Assembly: GCF_021012875.1 (NCBI RefSeq)
Contig: NZ_JAJMZJ010000003.1
Coordinates: 124,001 to 188,000, forward strand
DNA: 64,000 nucleotides
Source of the DNA: Peptoniphilus sp. KCTC 25270
GTDB lineage: Bacteria; Bacillota; Clostridia; Tissierellales; Peptoniphilaceae
Direction: 5' to 3'
Shown here: positions 16,362 through 25,616 of the stretch, in pieces
Layout: every line of letters begins with the position of its first letter
How positions within the stretch are numbered: the stretch's first letter is position 1
Made by a program: the position numbers and the translations under genes
Notes under the pieces: generated by a model
Seen by the model: only the letters and a program-made list of their open reading frames with translations
What the model was told of the DNA's origin: nothing
Database searches by the model: none

Positions 16362-18083
16362 TTGAAAAAATATATAACCCCTTACATTCCGCAAATTTGC
16401 ATAATTATCCTTTTGATATTTGCAAGCATTTTTGCTGATTTGTATTTACCACAATTTATGAGTCGAATCGTCGACGAAGGGGTTCTTACAGGAAATATTC
16501 CCCTTATTTATGAGTTGGGAATCCAAATGATTGGATTGTCCCTTGTCTCCGTTTTATTGACGGTAATTTCTGGGCATTTTTCCGCGAAGGTTTCCATGTC
16601 TTTTTCTAGAGATTTGCGAAATGGCTTATTCTCCCACGTTTTGGGGCTAAGCTTTGAGCAATTCGAAAAATTTGGAGCGCCTTCAATTTTAACAAGAACC
16701 ACCGACGACGTTACCCAAGTAGAAAGAATGGCCATTGTCGCTTTACGTCCTTTGGTTCGTGCACCGATTATGTTTATTGCAGCTACAACCATGGCCATTC
16801 GTACAAATTCTCGTCTTTCTCTTATTATACTCCTATCGGCGCCTTTGTTACTATTAATTGTTACTTACATTGCCCGATCCAGTATTCCTTGGTTCCATAA
16901 AATTCGAAAATTAACGGACCACATTAATTTATTATTTAGAGAAAGATTGACCGGAATTCGCGTAATCCGAGCCTTCCATCGAGAAGAATCGGAAGAGGTC
17001 CGATTTGGAGAAACCAACAAAGATATGTTAGAAACTTCCATTAAAGTAAATTATTTATTGGTAAGCATGCTTCCTGTCTTTAACTTAATTTTTAATTTAA
17101 GTATGATTGCTGTATTGTGGTTGGCCGCTGGGCAAATTGATGCCGGAAGTATGGCTGTGGGAGATTTAATGGCTTACATTCAATACATTACCCAAATTAT
17201 GTTTGCTGTAATGATGTTTTCCATGTTATTTGCTATGTATCCAACGGCCCAAGCTAGTTATTCACGGATTGTTGAAGTATTGAGGGAGCCTGTTGCTCCA
17301 CCCCATGGAATGACAGAAATTCCTGAAGGACCTGTTGAGTTAACTTTTGATCATGTTACCTTTCAATATCCGGGAGCAGAACGCCCTGTTTTGTATGATC
17401 TTTCTTTTACTGTAAAAGAAGGAGAAAAATTGGCCATTATTGGAGGTACCGGTTCTGGAAAATCTACCATTTTGAAATTAATCAACCGCTTTTATGATGT
17501 TACAGAGGGAGAAATCCGCTTAAATGGAATCCCCATCCAAAAAATCGCTTTGGAAACATTGCGAGATAAATTGGGTTACGTTCCTCAAAAATCTCTTTTG
17601 TTCTCGCGTACCGTAAAAAGCAATCTAAATCTTGGCTTGGAAGAAGATCTTTCCGATGATAAAGTTTGGAAACTTCTATCCATAGCCCAAGCCAATGATT
17701 TTATTTCTGGTATGGAAAAAAATTTAGAGCATATGATTGCTCAAGGTGGAAAGAATTTATCTGGGGGACAAAAGCAACGTCTTTCCATTGCTCGGGCTTT
17801 GGCAAAAAATCCTCTCGTCTATATGTTTGATGACTCCTTTAGTGCTCTTGATTATAAAACCGACCGTAAGCTACGCCAAGAATTGGAACCATTGTCTGAA
17901 GAATCGGCTACCATTGTTGTGGCCCAAAGGGTCATGACCGTTACCGATGCAGACGAGATTTTGGTTTTAGAAGATGGAGAAATTTTATCCCGCGGCACCC
18001 ATGAAGAATTATTAAAATCTTCAGATATCTACCGAGAAATTGCCATTTCTCAGTTGGGAGAAAAGGAGGTGCAAAATGGGTAG
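16362..18083 (+). CDS. ABC exporter half-transporter, subunit with degenerate catalytic site
   Basis: A 573-residue type IV ABC exporter half: six membrane helices (about residues 1-310) then the ATPase. Walker A is GGTGSGKST, the signature is LSGGQKQR, and Walker B reads VYMFDDSFSALD, with Asp in place of the catalytic Glu. That replacement marks the non-hydrolytic side of heterodimeric exporters such as BmrCD, LmrCD and TM287/288. TTG at 16362 has AGGAG 6 nt before it, while ATG 16356 lies directly on the ribosome site, so TTG is preferred. It overlaps the partner gene by 8 nt. Likely a drug or lipid exporter. Confidence 0.9.
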   Translation: MKKYITPYIPQICIIILLIFASIFADLYLPQFMSRIVDEGVLTGNIPLIYELGIQMIGLSLVSVLLTVISGHFSAKVSMSFSRDLRNGLFSHVLGLSFEQFEKFGAPSILTRTTDDVTQVERMAIVALRPLVRAPIMFIAATTMAIRTNSRLSLIILLSAPLLLLIVTYIARSSIPWFHKIRKLTDHINLLFRERLTGIRVIRAFHREESEEVRFGETNKDMLETSIKVNYLLVSMLPVFNLIFNLSMIAVLWLAAGQIDAGSMAVGDLMAYIQYITQIMFAVMMFSMLFAMYPTAQASYSRIVEVLREPVAPPHGMTEIPEGPVELTFDHVTFQYPGAERPVLYDLSFTVKEGEKLAIIGGTGSGKSTILKLINRFYDVTEGEIRLNGIPIQKIALETLRDKLGYVPQKSLLFSRTVKSNLNLGLEEDLSDDKVWKLLSIAQANDFISGMEKNLEHMIAQGGKNLSGGQKQRLSIARALAKNPLVYMFDDSFSALDYKTDRKLRQELEPLSEESATIVVAQRVMTVTDADEILVLEDGEILSRGTHEELLKSSDIYREIAISQLGEKEVQNG

Positions 18084-19890
18084 ACGTTTTACTGTTGTAG
18101 AAGAAAGAGATCGTCGTTCTCTTCGTTCCAAGGAAAGTCTCGATATTGTAAAACGACTCATGAGCTATCTGAAAGAAGATAAAATCTTTGTATTTTTGGC
18201 TATCTTTTTTACAGCAGCCAGTACAATTTTTGATATTTTCACCCCTTGGATTTTAGGTTTGGGCGTTACTTCGATTTTTAATAGCATTACAAATGGAACA
18301 GGAATTGATTATAGCTATCTTATAAGAATTATTCTCATTCTTGGGGCTCTATATATTACCAGTTCTCTCTTCCTATTGTTGCGAGGTCGAATGCTGGTAA
18401 AAGCAACCCAAAATATGACCTATCGCTTGCGAGAAGATTTATCCCGCAAAGTCAAAAAACTTCCCCTTTCTTATTTGGATCAACACAAGGTAGGGGACTT
18501 GCTCAGTCGTATGACCAACGATATGGATTCCATTGGAAACAATATGCGCCAAAATATTGCTCAAATTATCAGCGCTTTTGTTACCATCATCGGAATTTTA
18601 ATTATGATGTTTTCTATTGAAATCCGTCTGACTTTGGTCGCCTTAATTTCTCTTCCTCTTAGTGGATTGATTACAGGCCTTGTGGCCTCAAAAAGTCAAC
18701 ACCACTTCCGAAAGAAAAGTTCTACTTTAGGAAAATTGGACGGATATTTAGAGGAAATGGTCAGTGGACAAGAAGTAGTTAAGTCCTATACTTTTGAAGA
18801 AGTCGCTATAAAGGAATTCCAAGAAATCAATAAGGAATTGTACCAAGCCAGCTATAAATCTCAATTTATTTCCGGATTGATTATGCCTCTAACCAGTTTT
18901 GTTTCCAATATTGGCTATGTAATTATAACTGTTTTAGGTGGTATTCTCGTATTAAATAACGCCTTAACCATTGGAGCGATCCAAGCCTTTATTCAATATT
19001 CCAGAAAAATCAATCAACCCATTTCTCAAATGGCCGAGGTCGTTAGCTCCTTACAATCTGCCATTGCAGCCGCTGGTCGTATCTTCCAAGTTTTAGACGC
19101 AGAAGAAGAAGCTCCTGTAACGAATCGTGAAGATTTACCAGAACATTGTTGTGGAGAAGTTTCTTTTGAAAATGTATTTTTTGGCTACAACGAAGACGAA
19201 ATGGTTATTCAAGATTTTTCCCTTGAAGTCAATAGCGGCGAAACCATTGCTATCGTTGGCCCAACAGGCGCTGGAAAAACTACATTGATTAACCTATTGA
19301 TGCGTTTTTATGACGTAAACAAGGGGTCCATTAAAATCGATGGAACCGATATTCGAGAAATTCCACGAGATGATTTACGAAATATTTTTGGTATGGTTCT
19401 TCAAGATACTTGGTTATTTTCCGATACAATTTTCGCCAATATTGCCTACGGAAAACCTGGAGCAACTATGGAAGATGTAGTGAAGGCGGCAAAAGCCACT
19501 TTTGCTGATAATTTTATTCGAACCCTCCCAGAAGGATACGATACCATCATCCATGAAGATGGATCCAGTATTAGTTCGGGGCAACGACAACTTCTAACCA
19601 TTGCTCGTGCCTTGGTTTCGGATCCGGATATTTTAATCTTGGACGAGGCCACAAGTTCCGTGGATACTCGAACCGAAAAATTGATTCAAAAAGCCATGGA
19701 CGAATTGATGAAGGGACGAACCAATTTCGTTATTGCCCATCGTCTTTCTACCATTGTTGGGGCAGATAAAATCTTAGTTTTACAAAATGGAAATATTGTA
19801 GAACAGGGAAGCCATGAGGAATTAATTGCAAAACAGGGCGAATATTACAACTTATATAATGCACAATTCGATGAAGAAGAATCTGCATAA
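18076..19890 (+). CDS. ABC exporter half-transporter, catalytic subunit
   Basis: A 604-residue partner of the preceding gene with six membrane helices then an ATPase. Walker A is GPTGAGKTT, Walker B with the catalytic Glu is ILILDEATSSVD, and the H-loop is in VIAHRLST. The signature is altered to ISSGQRQ instead of LSGGQ. Altered signature here and Asp in the other subunit together place one degenerate ATP site in the heterodimer. ATG 18076 follows AGGAGGTGCAAA. A bidirectional terminator follows at once. Confidence 0.93.
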   Translation: MGRRFTVVEERDRRSLRSKESLDIVKRLMSYLKEDKIFVFLAIFFTAASTIFDIFTPWILGLGVTSIFNSITNGTGIDYSYLIRIILILGALYITSSLFLLLRGRMLVKATQNMTYRLREDLSRKVKKLPLSYLDQHKVGDLLSRMTNDMDSIGNNMRQNIAQIISAFVTIIGILIMMFSIEIRLTLVALISLPLSGLITGLVASKSQHHFRKKSSTLGKLDGYLEEMVSGQEVVKSYTFEEVAIKEFQEINKELYQASYKSQFISGLIMPLTSFVSNIGYVIITVLGGILVLNNALTIGAIQAFIQYSRKINQPISQMAEVVSSLQSAIAAAGRIFQVLDAEEEAPVTNREDLPEHCCGEVSFENVFFGYNEDEMVIQDFSLEVNSGETIAIVGPTGAGKTTLINLLMRFYDVNKGSIKIDGTDIREIPRDDLRNIFGMVLQDTWLFSDTIFANIAYGKPGATMEDVVKAAKATFADNFIRTLPEGYDTIIHEDGSSISSGQRQLLTIARALVSDPDILILDEATSSVDTRTEKLIQKAMDELMKGRTNFVIAHRLSTIVGADKILVLQNGNIVEQGSHEELIAKQGEYYNLYNAQFDEEESA

Positions 19891-20370
19891 AAAAATAGGC
19901 TTGTTTCTATAACAAGCCTGTTTTTTATTGATAAAATCTGTAACTTCTGGCATTAATTCTTCACTCATAATCGTTAAAATGGACTCTAATTTTTCTAAAT
20001 CTTCTTCATCAATTCGATTTTTCAACCGATTCAAAACCGTATTGAGATATTCTTCTTTCAAAGCATAATAATCATAGAATTTATCAGTTACCTCTAAATA
20101 GTATTCCCTCTTATCTTCTTCCGATTGAATTTTCCGAAGATAACCTTTTTTTACCAAAGAACCTATTTTATAGGCTACATTGGGATGAGACATTTCCAAA
20201 AATGCAGTGATTTCACTAACTCTTGGTCGATCCAAAGCATGAATTACCTCTACAGTAAAAGTTTCTGTCGCTGTTAAAGTCGCTTCTCTTCCTTGAAGGT
20301 TTCGAAACATATTTTTGTATAGATTCAATTTGAATTTATTGTACACTTCTGAAAATTTTTGTTCTAACAT
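19852..20370 (-). CDS. MarR-family regulator at the end of the fatty acid operon (FabT-like)
   Basis: A 172-codon frame with MarR winged-helix features: helix RPRVSEITAFLEMSHPNVAYKI (about residues 49-70) then the wing RKIQSEEDKREYYLEVT. Position as last gene of a FabK-type fatty acid operon suggests the role of streptococcal FabT, which represses fab genes with acyl-ACP as corepressor. The family is normally about 145-150 residues. Here the last ~25 codons read through the terminator hairpin and overlap the ABC exporter by 39 bp in antisense, as if the natural stop near residue 147 were lost. The palindrome at the acpP promoter is a candidate operator. Confidence 0.78.
   Translation of the reverse strand: MLEQKFSEVYNKFKLNLYKNMFRNLQGREATLTATETFTVEVIHALDRPRVSEITAFLEMSHPNVAYKIGSLVKKGYLRKIQSEEDKREYYLEVTDKFYDYYALKEEYLNTVLNRLKNRIDEEDLEKLESILTIMSEELMPEVTDFINKKQACYRNKPIFLCRFFFIELCII
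19891..19926. terminator. Bidirectional terminator between the ABC exporter and the fab operon
   Basis: AGGCTTGTT (19897-19905) and AACAAGCCT (19911-19919) form a perfect 9-bp stem, with A5-T on the left and G-T6 on the right. It starts right after the exporter stop and lies inside the 3' end of the opposite MarR reading frame. Confidence 0.9.
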
Positions 20371-20384
20371 AGTACCACCACAAA

Positions 20385-20804
20385 CTAAGCAATCGCGAAA
20401 GAAATCTCGCAGGACATAACTTTTTCTCCTGCTACAAAAATTTCTCCCTCTCCAAATCCTATATTTCCTTTGTGTTTTATTATACTACATTTGATCTCTA
20501 AAAGGTCCCCTGGAACCACTTCTTTATAGAATCTTGCTTTTTTTATTCCGCCAAGATAAGCAATTTTCCCCGTTTCTTCCATTAACAAAGCCACTGCCCC
20601 CACTTGGGCTACTGCTTCCACTTGCAAGACCCCTGGCATAACTTTTTTTTCAGGGAAATGTCCTTGAAAATAGGGTTCGTTTCCACTTACACATTTTATC
20701 CCCTCTGCCTTTTCTCCTTTCTCTACTGAAAGAATTCGATCTACCATTAAAAATGGATAGCGATGAGGCAGAATTTCTTGAATTTCTTCTATATTTAATG
20801 TCAT
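20385..20804 (-). CDS. fabZ: 3-hydroxyacyl-ACP dehydratase FabZ
   Basis: A 139-residue hot-dog-fold dehydratase that removes water from 3-hydroxyacyl-ACP. It has LPHRYPFLMVDRI near the N-terminus and the active-site GHFPEKKVMPGVLQVEA with its catalytic His and Glu. Length is normal. ATG 20804 (AAGGTGG upstream) overlaps the fabF stop as ATGA. Confidence 0.96.
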   Translation of the reverse strand: MTLNIEEIQEILPHRYPFLMVDRILSVEKGEKAEGIKCVSGNEPYFQGHFPEKKVMPGVLQVEAVAQVGAVALLMEETGKIAYLGGIKKARFYKEVVPGDLLEIKCSIIKHKGNIGFGEGEIFVAGEKVMSCEISFAIA

Positions 20805-22030
20805 TTTTCCCACCTTTTCAAAACCAAAGACGCATTGTGCCCGCCAAAGCCTAAAGAGTTTTTGAGAAAATAATCTACCTTGTGCTCTTCAATCTCTGTT
20901 ACAAAAGACAATTGGCACTCCTCGTCAAAATATTTCGAATGAATTAAAGGAGGCAAAATATTTTCGTTTATGGTCAAAATCGAAATTCCCGTTTCAACCG
21001 CACCAGAGGCGCCCAACAAATGACCAATTTGAGATTTTGTAGAAGAAACCAACACTTCTGGATCTTCTCCAAAAACAGAACGAATGGCCGCCGTTTCATA
21101 ACGATCGTTTAATGGGGTCGAGGTTCCATGGGCGTTAATGTAACCAATTTCTTCCGGTGAAACGCCTGCCTCTTCCATGGCTAAAACCATGGCCTTTGCT
21201 GCATATTCTCCCCCTGGAGCTGGTGAAGTAATGTGATATGCATCGCAATTGGTGCCATATCCTACAACTTCTCCCAAAATATTGGCCTTTCGCTTTTTTG
21301 CATGCTCTAATTCTTCCAATACAAAAATTCCAGCTCCTTCTCCCATAACAAATCCATCTCGATCTCGATCAAAGGGAATGGACGCTCGGTCCTTGTCTGT
21401 GGCTGTAGATAACGCCTTCATAGAAGTAAAGCCGCCGATTCCCAACTCGGTAATACTCGCTTCGCTTCCTCCGGCAAAAATAATATCTTCATAGCCATGT
21501 TTTATATTTCGGAAAGCTTCTCCAATGGCATTGGTGGAACCGGCACAAGCCGTTACATGACATTGACAAGATCCGTGGGCATGGAGTTCCATGGCAATAT
21601 TGGCCGCAGTTAAATTGGAAATGGCCATAGGGATAAAATAAGGGCTGACTTTATCAAATCCTCGTTTTAATCCTCGGCTATGTTCCTCTTCAATGGATTG
21701 CAATCCGCCAATTCCAGAGGAAACAAATACGCCTACCTTTTCCTTCTCTATTTCTTCCACCGTTAAATTGGCATCTTTCATGGCTCTTCTTGCTGCAATC
21801 ATTCCCAATAGATTTACGCGGTCTAGTCTTTTTTGTTCTTTGCGAGTAAACTCTTCTTCTAGATCCAAATCTTTTATTTCAGCCGCCAAGGTAACTTCTC
21901 TACCTTCCACATCATAGGCCGAAATTTGATCGATTCCACATTTTTTCTTTTTTACATTTTCTAAAATGGTTTCTCGATCCGAACCAATGGGGCTAACCAA
22001 CCCAATTCCAGTAATGACTACTCGTCTCAT
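20801..22030 (-). CDS. fabF: 3-oxoacyl-ACP synthase II FabF
   Basis: A 409-residue elongating condensing enzyme. The Cys-His-His triad is present: Cys in VTACAGSTNA, His in NAHGTSTPLND and His in GHLLGASGAVE. The start overlaps the fabG stop (22027-22030) and has GGAGG upstream. It extends acyl-ACP by two carbons with malonyl-ACP. Confidence 0.97.
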   Translation of the reverse strand: MRRVVITGIGLVSPIGSDRETILENVKKKKCGIDQISAYDVEGREVTLAAEIKDLDLEEEFTRKEQKRLDRVNLLGMIAARRAMKDANLTVEEIEKEKVGVFVSSGIGGLQSIEEEHSRGLKRGFDKVSPYFIPMAISNLTAANIAMELHAHGSCQCHVTACAGSTNAIGEAFRNIKHGYEDIIFAGGSEASITELGIGGFTSMKALSTATDKDRASIPFDRDRDGFVMGEGAGIFVLEELEHAKKRKANILGEVVGYGTNCDAYHITSPAPGGEYAAKAMVLAMEEAGVSPEEIGYINAHGTSTPLNDRYETAAIRSVFGEDPEVLVSSTKSQIGHLLGASGAVETGISILTINENILPPLIHSKYFDEECQLSFVTEIEEHKVDYFLKNSLGFGGHNASLVLKRWEK

Positions 22031-22755
22031 ATATTCATGCCTCCATCAACAGAAATAACTTGTCCGGTAATATAGCGAGAATCTTCAGAGGCTAAAAATC
22101 CTACTACATTGGCTATATCCTCTGGTTTTCCAAAAGATTTTAGAGGAATTTGGCTTAGAATATTTTCTTTTGTTTCCTCTTTAAGTCCCTCTGTCATGGG
22201 AGTTTCAATAAAACCAGGAGCAATGGCATTAACCAAAATATTTTTGCTTGCCAGTTCCTTTGCTAATGTTTTTGTTAGGCCAATCATTCCTGCTTTGGCA
22301 GAAGAGTAGTTGGCTTGACCAAAATTTCCGTGAATCCCAGAAATAGAAGAAATATTTACGATTCTTCCCCCTTTTGCTTTGATCATCGGTTTACACAACA
22401 ACTTACTCATATAAAAAGCACTATTTAAGTTGGTTTCTATTACTTCCACAAAATCTTCTGGTTTCATTCGCAAAATTAAATTGTCTTTTGTTATTCCTGC
22501 ATTGTTTACAAGAAGATCTACTTGCCCAAAATGTTCCAAGCATTGGGAAACGATAGACTCACAGACTTCGTATTGGGACAAATCTCCCTTTACAATATAG
22601 GCATTCTCTCCCAGTTCTTCCTTCAATTGGTTTAGCTTCTCTTCATTTCTTCCATGGAGAATTACAAAATATCCTAGTTCTTCTAATTTTCGTGCCGTAG
22701 CAGATCCAATTCCTCCTGTAGCTCCACTAACAAACGCTATTTTTTTCTTTTCCAT
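22027..22755 (-). CDS. fabG: 3-oxoacyl-ACP reductase FabG
   Basis: A 242-residue short-chain dehydrogenase that reduces 3-oxoacyl-ACP with NADPH. It has the TGxxxGxG motif as SGATGGIGSAT, the NNAG motif in LVNNAGITKDN, and Ser-Tyr-Lys with Tyr/Lys in YSSAKAGMIGL. ATG 22755 is preferred (GGAGGAAAGAAG before it). The fabD frame extends 29 bp past it. Confidence 0.95.
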   Translation of the reverse strand: MEKKKIAFVSGATGGIGSATARKLEELGYFVILHGRNEEKLNQLKEELGENAYIVKGDLSQYEVCESIVSQCLEHFGQVDLLVNNAGITKDNLILRMKPEDFVEVIETNLNSAFYMSKLLCKPMIKAKGGRIVNISSISGIHGNFGQANYSSAKAGMIGLTKTLAKELASKNILVNAIAPGFIETPMTEGLKEETKENILSQIPLKSFGKPEDIANVVGFLASEDSRYITGQVISVDGGMNI

Positions 22756-23665
22756 ATCTTCTTTCCTCCACAAATTCTATGGCCTCTTCATCATTGGATA
22801 AGGTATAGATTTCTATTTCTTTATCTGAAAATTCTTTTTTCAAAATATTAGAAATAACTTTTCCTGGCCCAATTTCAATAAAAGTAGACACGCCATCTTC
22901 TATCATATTTTTTAAGGTCTTATACAACATAACGGGAGAAACAATCTGATCTTTTAGCAAAGAAGGAAAATCCTCTCCTTTGTATATTTCTCCTGTAAGG
23001 TTTGGGTAATATTTTTTCTTTGGACTTTGGAAATGGATTTTTTCTAAAGTTTTCTCATATTCTTCCGCCGCTTCCTCCATAAAGGGAGTATGGAAGGCCG
23101 CACTTACCTTTAATGGAATTCCTTTGTGTCCTTGAGATTTTAGAGCCTTTCGCAAGTTTTGAATTTCTTCTACGCGGCCACCAACTACAATTTGCTTTGA
23201 GCTATTTTGATTTCCGATAAATACCTCAGGAAAATCCTTCTCTAAAAAACGCTCTAAGTCGTCTCGCTCCATGTTCAAAACAGCAAGCATGGTTGTTTCT
23301 TCTTTCTCTGCCGCCGCTTCCATAACTTTGCCACGCTCTTTTACCATTTTGATTCCGTCCATCTTATCTATGGATTCACTTACAACTAAGGCGCCGTATT
23401 CCCCTAAACTCAAACCACATGTAGAATCCACTGTAACAAAATCCTTTATTAATTCCCAAATTCCCAGTTGAAAAGTAACCATAATCGGTTGTAGGTTTTT
23501 TGTTTTGGAAATTTCTTCCGGAGTTCCCTCAAAGGCAATTTTTTTTAGGGGTTCTCCCAATTCATCAAAAAGATCTCCTATTTCTGGATATTTTTCAAAA
23601 ATTTTCTTTCCTAAGCCAACGTATTGACTTCCTTGTCCTCCAAATACTACTGCTGTTTTTTTCAT
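22727..23665 (-). CDS. fabD: Malonyl-CoA:ACP transacylase FabD
   Basis: A 312-residue acyltransferase that loads malonate onto ACP. It has GGQGSQYVGLG at the N-terminus, the nucleophile elbow GLSLGEYGAL with catalytic Ser, and a downstream His in AAFHTPFMEEA. The C-terminus overlaps fabG. RBS GGGAG lies 6 nt before the ATG. Confidence 0.96.
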   Translation of the reverse strand: MKKTAVVFGGQGSQYVGLGKKIFEKYPEIGDLFDELGEPLKKIAFEGTPEEISKTKNLQPIMVTFQLGIWELIKDFVTVDSTCGLSLGEYGALVVSESIDKMDGIKMVKERGKVMEAAAEKEETTMLAVLNMERDDLERFLEKDFPEVFIGNQNSSKQIVVGGRVEEIQNLRKALKSQGHKGIPLKVSAAFHTPFMEEAAEEYEKTLEKIHFQSPKKKYYPNLTGEIYKGEDFPSLLKDQIVSPVMLYKTLKNMIEDGVSTFIEIGPGKVISNILKKEFSDKEIEIYTLSNDEEAIEFVEERRYGKEKNSVC

Positions 23666-23666
23666 C

Positions 23667-24704
23667 TTATTCTCCCAATATTTCCTTCAAATAGTCTTTT
23701 ACAGAAAGGATCTCTTTTATTCTGCGACCGTCCGACCCTGAGAAAAAAAGCCCTTCTTCTTGATTTCCTTTTACCCCGCGAATTAAGGCTTCATTGATGC
23801 AATAGGGTGTTGTCTTTGGATTGCAAGTAGAAATACAAGCTACACAATGTTTGGCAGGAACTTTTTCTTCCTCTACTTTTCTCACAAATTCTGTATTTAA
23901 GGCCCTGCCCAAAAGTCCTACAGGACTTTGAATAATTTGGTCTTCTATTTTCCCTTTTCTCAATGATTCTACCAAGCATTCTTTTGCCACGGGATCCAAG
24001 CCAGATTCTTTTGTAAATAAAAATCCCGTCCCAATTTGAACTCCATCTGCCCCTTTTTCCATGGCGGTTTGAAATCCTTCTTTGGTTCCAAACCCTCCCC
24101 CTATAAATACAGGAATGGATTCTTCCCCATATTCACGAAGAATCTTTTTTATTTCTTCTAATTCTTGAAACAAATCCATGGATAAATCTTCTTTTTTGAA
24201 GCCTAGATGTCCCCCAGCCTTTGGACCTTCCAAAACGACAAAATCTGGCACTCGATTGTATTTTTTCTTCCACTTTCGCAAAATAATTTTCAAAGCCCTT
24301 CCAGAGGATACAATCGGGGCGATTCTCTTGTCTTCTCCAATATATTGAGGCAATTCTAAGGGCAAGCCCGCCCCTACTACAACACCGTCAATCTCTGTTG
24401 TATTTATAAATTCTAAGTATTCAAAAAAATGATTGACTACGTGCATAATATTGACCATTAAAATTCCTTTTCCTTGAGAAATTTCCTTGGCTTTTTTTAG
24501 ATTTTTTTCAAAAGCTCTTTTGTTTGCCTCTATGGGATTCTGGTAAAAATCTTCTTCTTCATATCCACAGTTTACAAAAGAAAGAGTTCCCATTCCCCCC
24601 TCTGCGGCAACGGCACCGGCCAATTTCCCTGTTGATATTCCAATGCCCATGCCCCCTTGAACAACGGGGATGGTCATCTCTTTTCCTTTTATTTCAATAG
24701 ACAT
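23667..24704 (-). CDS. FabK-like / nitronate monooxygenase-family flavoprotein, second copy
   Basis: A 345-residue FMN-type TIM-barrel protein of the NMO/2-nitropropane dioxygenase family. It has PVVQGGMGIGIS, VVLEGPKAGGHLG with the His seen in the family, and GADGVQIGTGFLFTKES. Unlike the preceding FabK it carries a Cys-rich segment, KHCVACISTCNPKTTPYC (about residues 283-300), which could bind a metal or simply be structural. It lies between fabK and fabD, overlapping fabK's end by 16 nt. It may be a second enoyl reductase or an accessory oxidase. Confidence 0.8.
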   Translation of the reverse strand: MSIEIKGKEMTIPVVQGGMGIGISTGKLAGAVAAEGGMGTLSFVNCGYEEEDFYQNPIEANKRAFEKNLKKAKEISQGKGILMVNIMHVVNHFFEYLEFINTTEIDGVVVGAGLPLELPQYIGEDKRIAPIVSSGRALKIILRKWKKKYNRVPDFVVLEGPKAGGHLGFKKEDLSMDLFQELEEIKKILREYGEESIPVFIGGGFGTKEGFQTAMEKGADGVQIGTGFLFTKESGLDPVAKECLVESLRKGKIEDQIIQSPVGLLGRALNTEFVRKVEEEKVPAKHCVACISTCNPKTTPYCINEALIRGVKGNQEEGLFFSGSDGRRIKEILSVKDYLKEILGE

Positions 24705-25615
24705 TTTTTCGCCTCTTCGTATTCTCCTAGAATCTGCTCTATAAAATCTTTTACTGGAAGAATTCGATCCAATTGCCCAACTGTATATCCTGTCATAACC
24801 GATCCGTTTATTACATCTCCATTTACTACAGCTTCTCTTAATCTTCCTACAGTAAAAGTTTCTAATGTTTCTATATTGGACTCTTCCTTCTCTAGTTTTT
24901 TGTATTCCCTTGCCATATTGTTTTTCAAAATTCGCATGGGAAGTCCATTTATATTTCCTACGGTCGTTACTTTTGATGCCGTTGCTTTCAAAAGTGATTT
25001 TTTGTATTCTTCATGGATTGGACATTCTTCCGTTAACAAAAAGGCCGTTCCAATTTGGACTCCTTGTGCCCCTAGAATTTCTGCCGCTAACATTTGTTTC
25101 CCTGAAGCAATTCCGCCGCCAGAAATAAGGGGCAAATCTGTCGCTTCTTTTGCTTGAGGAACCAGTACCATAGTAGTCATTTCTCCAATGTGACCGCCCG
25201 CTTCCATTCCTTCGGCTATAATTCCTCCCAGTTTATACTTTGATAATTTTTTTGCCTGTATAGGGGATGAAATCACAGGAAAGACCAAAATTCCTGCTTC
25301 TTCTAACTCCTTCATAAAGGGTCCTGGGCTTCCTGCCCCTGCCGTAACAATTTTTACGCCAGACTCTAAAACAATATCGATAATCTCTCGAATGTCTGGG
25401 CGCAACATCATAAGGTTTACAGCAAAAGGGCGATCAGTTAAAGATTGACAGATTTCAATTTCTCTCTTCAAACGTTGTGGACTCATTCCACCAGAACCGA
25501 TGGTTCCTAAGGCCCCAGCATTGGATAGGGTTGCTGCAAATTCTCCTGTGGCAATATGGGCCATTCCCCCTTGTAAAATGGGATATTTTATATTTAATAA
25601 TTCATTGATATTCAT
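24689..25615 (-). CDS. fabK: Enoyl-ACP reductase FabK
   Basis: A 308-residue flavoprotein. It begins LNIKYPILQGGMAHIATGEF and contains GGIIAEGMEAGGHIGEM with the FabK-type His, then GGGIASGKQ and GAQGVQIGTAFL. FabK is the triclosan-insensitive reductase that replaces FabI; no FabI is seen in the window. RBS GGAGTGG lies in the end of fabH, 1 bp from it. Confidence 0.93.
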   Translation of the reverse strand: MNINELLNIKYPILQGGMAHIATGEFAATLSNAGALGTIGSGGMSPQRLKREIEICQSLTDRPFAVNLMMLRPDIREIIDIVLESGVKIVTAGAGSPGPFMKELEEAGILVFPVISSPIQAKKLSKYKLGGIIAEGMEAGGHIGEMTTMVLVPQAKEATDLPLISGGGIASGKQMLAAEILGAQGVQIGTAFLLTEECPIHEEYKKSLLKATASKVTTVGNINGLPMRILKNNMAREYKKLEKEESNIETLETFTVGRLREAVVNGDVINGSVMTGYTVGQLDRILPVKDFIEQILGEYEEAKKCLLK

Positions 25616-25616
25616 C

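Noticed and set aside
16508-16798. Antisense frame inside the ABC exporter
   Set aside because: It is a shadow of the exporter coding sequence.
22756-22773. Six-residue longer FabG
   Set aside because: The GGAGG ribosome site lies inside that extension.
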